Positions 56,381-64,000 of a stretch of DNA of 64,000 nucleotides are shown here, piece by piece. Numbering within the stretch: the stretch's first letter is position 1; each line of letters begins with the position of its first letter. The notes under the pieces are model-generated. The model did not search any database. It saw only the letters and a program-made list of their open reading frames with translations, and was not told where the DNA came from. Both the position numbers and the translations under genes were made by a program. Origin of the DNA: Bos javanicus (Eukaryota; Chordata; Mammalia; Artiodactyla; Bovidae); the NCBI RefSeq assembly GCF_032452875.1, contig NC_083897.1:8538854-8602853 (forward strand), in the 5' to 3' direction.

Positions 56381-58079
56381 AGTACCTCCAAAATGCTGGT
56401 TGAAATGCCCTCTGTGGTGCCATCTGTAAATTTTGGTCTGAAGTGGCCAAAATGCAATTAATTGATCAATTATAAAATAAAAGTGGCTTTCCTGGCTCTA
56501 TTTCCAGCTGTGTTTTAGCCCCTGATGATATTAAAATAATGGATTTCCAAAGATATCTGGGCTTTTGCATGTTGATTGAGTTTTACACTCTACACCTGCT
56601 AATTCATCCAGTATGGCTGGAGGATCAATGAAACTAAAGACATCTGATGACTCCTCTGTTGTGGAGTGAATATTCTTGGTCCCCTGGGAAGTCAATGCAT
56701 GGCAGACTTCAGATTCCTTCAAGAATCAGCAAAGCATGCTAGACTTACCAGGAAATGACTCCCTCATTTCTTTGATTTTACAGTCAGCACCATGCATTTG
56801 GTAAACTTGAAATTACTGCGCTATCTTGTATTGATGGTGGAGCAATATGGGGCCATGATCAAAGCTTTAGCTCTAATATAGTTTCATGTTTTAGAACCTT
56901 AAAAACAAACATTTTGCATTGAAAGAAATTTCCTAATTAACTTCTGAAGAATTTGTACATTTAAACATCTTACCCTGCTGGAGAAGACTGATAAAGCAAA
57001 CGTACTACCTTCTGTTGAAGAGAAATTGTATTTAGAAGGAACTTGCTATTCTCATAAAACTTTTAATAGGAAGAAGTGAATCAAATTCCTTAATTACCAT
57101 TTTACGGTTGGTAAAAGGGCAAATTACATACCATCCATTTCTAAACTTCTAAATGTCTCTGGTGCTTTTAATTAAAGCTGCCATCTAGAAACTACTAAAG
57201 CAATTTTATGCAATTAGTTATTTATAGGTTACCATAATACACCACTCAAAATATGATTTAACTGATTTGCAGTCTGTTAGTGTGTGATCTCTGTCATTTT
57301 TGTTTGATGGGGGGGGGGTCTTTATATTAGCTAAGGTGATCCTTAAGTGGACAGATAAGAAAGATGTGACACTGAGGAGATGTGATAAGGAAAGTTTGGG
57401 GGGCTAGTGATCTCAAGTAAAAAGAGGAAGAATCATAATTCCATATAGTCTGTCTTGCTATGTAGGGGTGGAAGTGTCACTGGAGACAATACCGCAGAGA
57501 AGTATATCATCATTATCCTCCCATCTCTCCCAACTTTGCTGCTGTTCTGCTAGATACCTAGCACTGCCCTTCCTCATGCCACCTGGAGTGGCTGCCACCT
57601 CGGCTGGTCCCCCTCTGGTGATCTCATCTATCCCAACCCACCCATCCTGTGCTCCATGTCCTCAATGCCCCCCTTACGTGTTTGAATGAGGGATTAATCT
57701 GTTGCTCTCCTAGGCAGTACCTGCACTCAACACTGAAGTTCACCTCTAAAGAAAACCATTACGGAATGAATTTAATGGTGAAAGTGTAGGCTGCTAAAGG
57801 GCATAATTTTGGTAACGAAGGTCGTGGGGGGGTTCCTCAAAATATAACATGTAGAAAGAACCAGCAATAGAAGTACTGCATCTCAAGGTCCGGAGGGATC
57901 AGCCAGTCATATCCCCAAATCCCACACCTTTCTACCCTAGAAATGATCAAGGCTCAGACTGACTTACAAGGATAATTTGAAACTTGCCTCTTTTCGAAGT
58001 AACTTATTCCGTATTTGGGTCATTATTATAAGCAGCCTTATTATTAGCAACAAAACAGCAAGCCTGATCAGAATGGCAG
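56381..58079. other. Repeat-poor intron block with TAATTA-type motifs
   Basis: About 1.7 kb without recognised mobile elements. Between 56930 and 57250 lie several TAATTAA/TTAATTA and ATTTAAA motifs and long AT-rich runs. A G-run lies at 57308-57317. Candidate regulatory stretch, no proof. Confidence 0.45.
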
Positions 58080-58610
58080 GTAATATTTAACATGTAGACA
58101 CTACATGCTGGGCACTGTGCTTTACAACACACTTCACACAATGCAGGAGGCCCCGGTTCCATTCCTGGGTCGGGAAGATCCCCTGGAGGAGGGATAGGCT
58201 ACCCACTCCAGTATTCTTGGGCTTCCCTGGAGGCTCAGATGGTAAAGAATCCGCCTGCAATGTGGGAGACCTGGGTTCAGTTCCTGGATTGGGAAGATCC
58301 CCTGGAGAAGGGAAAGGCTACCCACTCCAGTATTCGGGCCTGGAGGACTCTATGGACTGTATGGTCCACATGGTCGAAAAGAGTCAGACATGACTGAGCG
58401 ACTTTCACTTTCTTTCACATGCATTACCGAACACTCCCATGTCGGCATGATTACTCCTATTCTAACTTCATAGATGAGGAAGTTGAAGCTCAGGGAAGTC
58501 TGGTGACTTACCCAAGACCACACATTTAACGAGTGGTGGATCTGGGATCTGTGTGCAGTGATTTGACTCCAGAACCTGGGAACTTGTCTCTCATGGTATT
58601 TGTCCTCTAA
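58080..58610 (-). mobile_element. MIR relic split by Bov-tA2
   Basis: Left: 'ctacatgctgggcactgtgc'; right: 'cattaccgaacactcccatg', 'agatgaggaagttgaagctc', 'gtggtggatctgggatctg'. One reverse MIR around a younger SINE. Confidence 0.7.
58139..58425 (+). mobile_element. Bov-tA2 SINE (first head truncated)
   Basis: Starts inside a first tRNA-like head ('aatgcaggaggccccggttc'), continues into a second full head at 58209 and a Bov-A core. 5'-truncated. Confidence 0.88.
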
Positions 58611-58940
58611 AGTATTATCTGTTTGCTAGAATGTTATACATGAAAATGAAAATAAATGCAGAAGATAAGTCATTTAATAATGTCCTTGTAGCTTTATAAA
58701 ACTTGAATGAACTTAATACAAGTTCCATGTATTAATCATGGATATGTTCTGGACCAACTAGCCAAGGCTAGATATAAGTGCCTTCCTTTTGTCTGACTTC
58801 TCTACCAACAGGTTATGATTTTAGGATTGTGATAGAAAAGCCAGAAAGGTTCTCAAGTTCCAGCTGCTGATGTAATATAAGCTCTAAATCTTTTGACCAT
58901 TCATAAGCAGATGCATTAGACCCACTGTGCAAATAATCAA
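58611..58940. other. Unique intron sequence
   Basis: No supported features. Confidence 0.4.
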
Positions 58941-58949
58941 TTAAGCTCT

Positions 58950-59113
58950 GGGACTTCCCTGGTGATGCAGTGGTGAAAACTCTGTGCTCCCAATTCAGGG
59001 GCCCTGGGTTAGATCTCTGGTCAGGGAACTAGACCCCACATGCCACAGTGAAGACCTAGCATGCCACAGCTAAGACCCATCGGAGCCAAAACATAAATAA
59101 ACATCAATAAAAG
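58950..59113 (+). mobile_element. CHR-2 type SINE with TSD
   Basis: 'ggacttccctggtgatgcag', 'ctctggtcagggaactagac', tail 'gagccaaaacataaataaac'. Imperfect TSD ttaagctct / ttaaactct lies at 58941-58949 and 59114-59122. Confidence 0.85.
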
Positions 59114-59122
59114 TTAAACTCT

Positions 59123-59589
59123 CCTTCTGGTTGCATCATAGGTACTAAGTCATCAGGTGTAGCTACTGCAAACTGAGGGAACAATAACAGTTTAGGAAAG
59201 AAATACCCAGAAGTGGAAACAACACAGGATCACTGAGCAATAAAGAACAAATATTTTACCTGAATTTTAAGGCTTTGTCAAACTTTTTTTTTTCAAGATG
59301 CCTCTGATTCTAGGACAAGGATGTGGGAGGAAAGTTCTCACAGGAAATGCCTTGAAGCTGAGGCAGGAATTTGGTCATGTGTGGCAGAAAGCTGATCTTA
59401 CCCAGAAAGCTGACTTTACTAGGTGGGGTGTCCAAACCATTCCTACATACCTCCAGGTCTGATTGTACTTTGTCATTTTTAGCAGAAGAGATTCACTTCT
59501 CTAGAACACTGAGGCCATCAGAATGGAGGACTGGTCAATTTTCTAGCCCTTCTATCTACAAACTTCCACATCCCTACACCGACACACTA
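59123..59589. other. Unique intron sequence
   Basis: No supported features. Confidence 0.4.
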
Positions 59590-60710
59590 TCTTAGGGAGG
59601 TCTCTTCAATCTCCCCTCTGATTCCAGGCCTACTCCAATTTCCTTCCAATCTGGTTTCATCATTTATTCTCTGCCTCTTGTATCTTACCATTGACCTGTA
59701 ATCATTGCATGTATCTCATACAAAAAGCTCCTGAGTGCCTTGTCCTCTCACTAGTTATCCCTCTATCTTTTGCACCCAAGCCTCTCTTCAAAAGAGTGAT
59801 CTTCAGTAGTCATATTTACTTCCTCACCTCTCACTGGCTCATCAAATGCCTGAAATCTGGCTTCCACCTCTACCATCATTCAAATCACCAATGAGCTCCT
59901 CACTGCGGAATCCAATGGCTACAATTGTGTGACACCTGATATTGTTTTTCACCCCTTTTGGAAACAAACCATTTCCTTGGCTTCCTGGATACCAAGCTCT
60001 CTCTGTTCACTTCCTCTTCTTGTGAAGATTTCTTCTCTATTTCATGAGATTCTCTTCCATTGCCTACTGTATACCTATTGGTATTTCCAATGATTTTTTT
60101 TACCCCAGCTTTGCTCCAGCATATCTACCCTGTCACTAAAATAATCTGTCCAAAATGTATCCATCAAGAAAAATGGTACTGATGAACCTATTTGCAGGGC
60201 GGGAATAGAGACACGGACGTAGTGAATGGACCTGTGGATGTAGCAGGGGAAGGAGAGGGAGGAATGAATTGAGAGAGTAGCATTGACATATATACATTAC
60301 CATGTGCAAAATACATAGCTAGGAGGAAGTTGCTGTATAACACAGGGAGCTCAGCCTGGTGTTCTGTGATGAGCTAGAGGGGTGGGATGAGGGGGAAGTG
60401 TGGGGGTGGGAGTTCAAGAGGGAGGGGACATATATATACTTATGCCTGATTCATGTTGATATATGGCAGAAACCAACACAGCATTGTAAAGCAATTATCC
60501 TCCAATTAAAAATAAGAAAAGTAGATAAATGCATCCACCAGATGATCAAGTCATTTCCCTGCTTCAAACCTTTTACCTACAGGACAAAATGCAAACTTCT
60601 TTTTCTTGCCTTGCTCCTATCACCCTCAAATATGTTTACTTTAACAATTCTGAATTATTTATAGTTGCCCAAATATACCATTCATTTTACGCATGCTGCA
60701 GCTTGCCTGT
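59590..60710 (-). mobile_element. L2 LINE ORF2 relic split by an L1
   Basis: Left part: 'gaaatctggcttccacctct', 'accaatgagctcctcactgc', 'aatccaatggctacaattgt'. Right part from about 60525: 'caagtcatttccctgcttca', 'aggacaaaatgcaaacttct'. Both are reverse L2 coding sequence. The L1 end at about 60175-60523 separates them. Confidence 0.65.
60175..60523 (+). mobile_element. L1 3' end inside L2
   Basis: Ruminant L1 3' UTR: 'gagaaatttgctgtataaca'-like block at 60325 (gttgctgtataacacaggga), 'gattcatgttgatatatggc', 'cattgtaaagcaattatcct', 'ccaattaaaaataag'. Confidence 0.82.
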
Positions 60711-62095
60711 AATTTTGATGAGGGTTGGCCTTAGTGTCAACACAAACAGTTATGTCACCATAATGGATCATGTACTAAAGGAATTTAGGAAAAGCCTCAC
60801 TGCACCCCATTGCATAGTAGAAACAAAAGAACATTCTCACGTGTTTGTGCACTATACTCTCTCCCTCATAGATACCAGTTGTATCAGCAAGATACTAGTG
60901 ACATCACTGATGAGAGTTTTACCATCTTTCCACTAACCCCAAAGTTAGCCCTTCAAAACAGCATATAAATAACAGGGGGCATCAGCAGAACTTTAGGATG
61001 CACCTTGGATATATCTGGGTAGGGACAAAAACAGATTATTTTTGTCTAGACTTTATCATACCCAGCTTTCTTAATTGCCAGTAAAGTTAAAGGAACTCCT
61101 GTATGATTAGTGTCATGAATAACCCAAAAACACTTTTAGAAGCCATGAAGATTTAAGGGTCATCTCCCTTCTCGGGAACAGCTCCGGGGCTGTTTGCATG
61201 TGTGTAGATACTGCCTAATCCTTGTCGAGTTCTGAGGTCAATATGCTTAAAGATGCACATGAAAATGGAGATATACTCCTTGGTGAGGTCCAAGAAAACC
61301 ATATTAAGTCATTGATTAATTTCATGCTGTCCAGTCACTCCTTCACCCTCTGTCTCTACTTTTTAAAAAATAAATGTATTCAGCTTGTCACAAATTTTAT
61401 TTTATATCTCCACATAGTACCATTTCACATTTTGTTTAAGTACTTGGTCATCTATTACATGACTCATTAGTTTGAGTTCTCTGTAGAATTAAAGAAAGTT
61501 GCAGTAAAAATAATAAATGGAACCTAAGTTTCAACTACATCATCCATGCATGTTTTAAAAGCATCTTTCAAAGTCAATTCAAACTCATATACAATGCCAG
61601 GGATTAGCACACCATCAACCTCCTTGCTAAACTTTTTTCCTTGCCCCATCATATTGAAGTATTGATGAGTAAAATGGCAAATGTTTCTCTTTATTGGGAT
61701 TCCAATCAAAGTGCAGAAAACTGGATTAGATAAAGACTTCTTCCTAGGAGAAGTACCCAGGGGTTATCTTACATAAAACTCCATCTATTAAGAAAAAGTT
61801 GGTGAAATTTCTAATTGCAGAATCTTCCAAAGAGATGTGACAAAATTTCTTGGGGATTTATTTGAACAATTCTATTGACAGATGATGCAAATGCTAAAGA
61901 GTGCACTATGGGTATACTACTGGGTCAGTAAAATCTGAGAAATAGTTTTAATAGGAAAATGAAAGTAGACTAAAAGTCATTCATCTTCCAAATAAAAATA
62001 TTTTGTTTTCATTGAATACATGTCATTACATTGAAAAGCATTTCCCACTATTTCCTACCCTCCCAGAGAAACCAACCTCCCAGAGAGATCATGGA
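60711..62095. other. Repeat-poor intron block
   Basis: About 1.4 kb of AT-rich unique sequence; no supported features. Confidence 0.45.
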
Positions 62096-62099
62096 TTTT

Positions 62100-62430
62100 A
62101 GTAGTGTGGTATAGTGCAGGCATCAGCTCCCCCACCCACCATCCCATCCCTGTGCCTCATGGGTTTTGAACTCAGGCAGACCTGGTTTGAATTCCAGTGT
62201 TATCTGTAAAACGTCTGACCCTAGGTAAATTTCCAAAGAGTCGGACACAACTGAAACAACTTAACACACACAAATTTCTTAAGGTATCTGTGCCTCTATC
62301 CTCTCATCTATACAATGGGAATAATACTATTCACCTTGTGAGTTGCGAACATCAGAGATACCATGCGTAAAATATCTAACAGTGTACAGCACACAGCAGA
62401 CACTCAGTAAGTTATACTTATGGTTATTTT
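62100..62430 (+). mobile_element. MIR relic carrying a mini-SINE
   Basis: 'gaactcaggcagacctggtt', 'ctgtgcctctatcctctcat', 'acagcagacactcagtaagt' follow plus MIR order. It is interrupted at 62234-62271. Confidence 0.72.
62234..62271 (+). mobile_element. 38-bp Bov SINE tail with TSD
   Basis: Only the end of a Bov SINE is present (caaagagtcggacacaactg and 'cttaacacacac'), flanked by perfect TSD aaatttc at 62227-62233 and 62272-62278. An extreme 5'-truncated insertion. Confidence 0.85.
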
Positions 62431-63530
62431 AATACATTAGAGCTGGGAAGGAGAGCATCCTAAGCCCTTCAGTTTACACAACTGAACAATCTCAGGACTC
62501 AGTATGTGTATGCCTAGCCCAGTGTAACAAAACTAGTCAGTGGCATCATTAAGTCAATTTCAGGGTTCAGGGAGGTACAGTGACTTACACAGGGTCATAC
62601 CAAGAATCATTATATGGAGGGGACGTGAAAATCTAGGCTTCCTAATCCTGTGTTCATCACAGTTTGCCTTCATTTCTCAAAACAACAACAAAAAGCCCCC
62701 CAACTCTAAAAAAAAAAACAACACACACACAAAAACCGAAAACCATGGCTTCTGACCTTTCGCCTTTTGCTGACTGGTTTTAATCCCATTGAATGATCTA
62801 TTCCAACGTTAGGACAAATGATCTCAAAAGAAAATGTTATTTCATCCTATATTTAGAATAGATTCAGCAAATAAATTAGCTGTCTTGCAGATTAACATTT
62901 ATTTGACTTACCTTGCATAATTAAGGACATGTTGGAGAGCCTGCCTGTAATTGCAATATGTTGCTTGTTAAAGTCTTAGAGGGAGCTCTCTTTCCTAACC
63001 TAGAAATGGTACTCCCTAGATGTACATTTCCATTTTCTACTGATCTACAGCTTTTCTTTATTAGCTTCTAGGCGGAGAGAAAAATCAAACCTCTCCTTAA
63101 AGAAATCCATTAAACATTTGCTGTCTTCTAAGGGGGAAGGACGAAGGAGCTGATGTGCATGGTAGCTGTAAAGCCAAAAAAAAAAAAAAAAAAAACCACA
63201 AACAAATTGGGCTTTTTTGAGAGAGAAAGGACCTGCAGGAGAACCTCAAAGACATAATTAGCAATTAGCAATACTCTCCTCTCAGTTTGCACATGGTGCC
63301 TTAACGACTTCTTGCATGATTTTTCCTTCTATGGAAGTCTATGAAATTGCCCTGCAGCATTCCATATAATGAGACTCTCACTTCTGACTCACTGCCAAGG
63401 GTAAGTGCTGTCTAGATTCAGCGTGGAGATAGGTGCCCTAACTAGGCACTGAAGTGTTCTGACCAGCATTTTCAGAGCAACTGACGCCTGGACATAGGTT
63501 TTGTCATCAAAGTGATTTTGAAGATCACTA
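62431..63530. other. Repeat-poor intron block
   Basis: It contains A-rich tracts (62689-62735, 63175-63196) and a homeodomain-type motif cluster at 63254-63274 (ataattagcaattagcaata). No gene content is supported. Confidence 0.45.
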
Positions 63531-63690
63531 ACAGGGTCGTCATCCACTGTGAACATGATGGAAGGAGATGTGATGGACACTTAGTGTGAGCCACTTGTAC
63601 CCCTCCTTTAACAGGGTCCTCATCCACTGTGAACATGATGGAAGGAGATGTGATGGACACTTAGTGTGAGCCACTTGTACCCCTCCTTTA
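63531..63690. repeat. 80-bp tandem duplication (two copies, 79/80 identical)
   Basis: Unit 63531-63610 is repeated at 63611-63690 with a single difference (g at 63539, c at 63619). Overlapping minus-strand open frames therefore begin with the same residues. Confidence 0.97.
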
Positions 63691-64000
63691 AGCATCCTCC
63701 TTCACTCACTGGATTAGAGCAGATGTTGCCAACAGCAGCTTCAGTACATTATGTGAAAGCTGTGTTGGACGGATTAGACATTCAGATGTCTGAAACCTGG
63801 GCCAGCTGTTCTTAGGGCCCCTTACTGCTTTGGGATGAATAAAGTGTACCACATTATTGTAAAGGCCACGCTTGGATAGAAGGTTGAGTAAATCAAGCCA
63901 AAGAAAAATGTGCTACTAGCTATGACCAGAAGAAAAACTTAAATATTAACTTTAATAGACACATACATTTTGGCACTCTCATTACTGATGCTTCCAGAGT
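63691..64000. other. Unique intron sequence at the right edge
   Basis: No supported features. Confidence 0.4.

Larger units (their letters stand above)
1..64000 (-). other. TENM1: TENM1 gene, internal part (three exons and their introns)
   Basis: The whole window lies inside one minus-strand teneurin gene. Teneurins are large type II single-pass transmembrane cell-adhesion proteins of neurons. The extracellular part carries EGF repeats, an NHL propeller, a YD-repeat barrel and a C-terminal toxin-like domain, and it binds latrophilins and other teneurins. Only part of the propeller and the barrel entry are encoded here. Assignment to TENM1 rests on residues in exon C (for example NLYEIASPADQELYQF and LNLITRDYVYNFTY) that differ from TENM2, TENM3 and TENM4 as I remember them. 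No alignment was run. Neither promoter, first exon nor last exon is present. Introns: more than 29,114 bp before exon A, 29,620 bp A-B, 1,518 bp B-C, at least 2,715 bp after C. Confidence 0.88.

Noticed and set aside
1585..62271. tRNA genes at the many tRNA-like stretches
   Set aside because: All lie in heads of Bov-tA or CHR SINEs followed by SINE bodies; none shows an intact cloverleaf standing alone.
63389..63660. Two minus-strand frames starting with the same residues (MSITSPSIMFTVD)
   Set aside because: The shared start is caused by the 80-bp tandem duplication. No family is recognised and no splice signals support an exon.
1..64000. CRISPR arrays, operons, phage or bacterial defence systems
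   Set aside because: No regularly spaced direct repeats with unique spacers and no bacterial gene organisation; the sequence is mammalian intron.

Overview
This is a nuclear genomic window from a ruminant, almost certainly a bovid. Three repeat classes restricted to or expanded in this group are present in dozens of copies: BovB/RTE LINE pieces, their parasitic Bov-tA and Bov-A2 SINEs, and CHR-type tRNA-derived SINEs. L1 ends of the cattle/sheep type are also present. The sequence does not separate cattle, sheep, goat or their relatives. There is no bacterial, phage or CRISPR content.

The only protein-coding gene I can support is on the minus strand. It is a teneurin, and the residues fit TENM1 (X-linked in mammals) better than TENM2, TENM3 or TENM4 as I remember those proteins. 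Three consecutive internal exons are visible, in transcript order: exon A (34886-34732), exon B (5111-4745) and exon C (3226-2716). Their splice phases join perfectly (1/0, 0/1, 1/2). They encode part of the extracellular NHL beta-propeller and the entry to the YD-repeat barrel. Neither gene end lies here. The intron before A exceeds 29 kb, A-B is 29,620 bp, B-C is 1,518 bp, and the intron after C runs off the left edge.

Region by region: 1-2715 is 3'-side intron with an L1 ORF2 piece, SINEs, L2 and MIR. 2716-5111 holds exons C and B. 5487-5840 is a GT-rich minisatellite. 5841-34731 is a long intron with layered repeats: a trimeric Bov-A insertion, a telomere-like (GGGTTA)4 tract inside a MER5A-like transposon, two BovB 3' ends, a mariner MITE, and an AT-rich palindromic zone between inverted SINEs. 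Exon A follows. 34887-64000 is 5'-side intron with a nearly continuous BovB reverse-transcriptase copy at 36050-37922 that splits an old LTR, a sense L1 3' end at 46191-46978, an L2 split by an L1, and an exact 80-bp tandem duplication near the right edge.

I see no new biological system. The value of the window lies in exon boundaries, nested insertions with clean target-site duplications (TSDs), and a few repeat-poor intronic blocks that could be regulatory.
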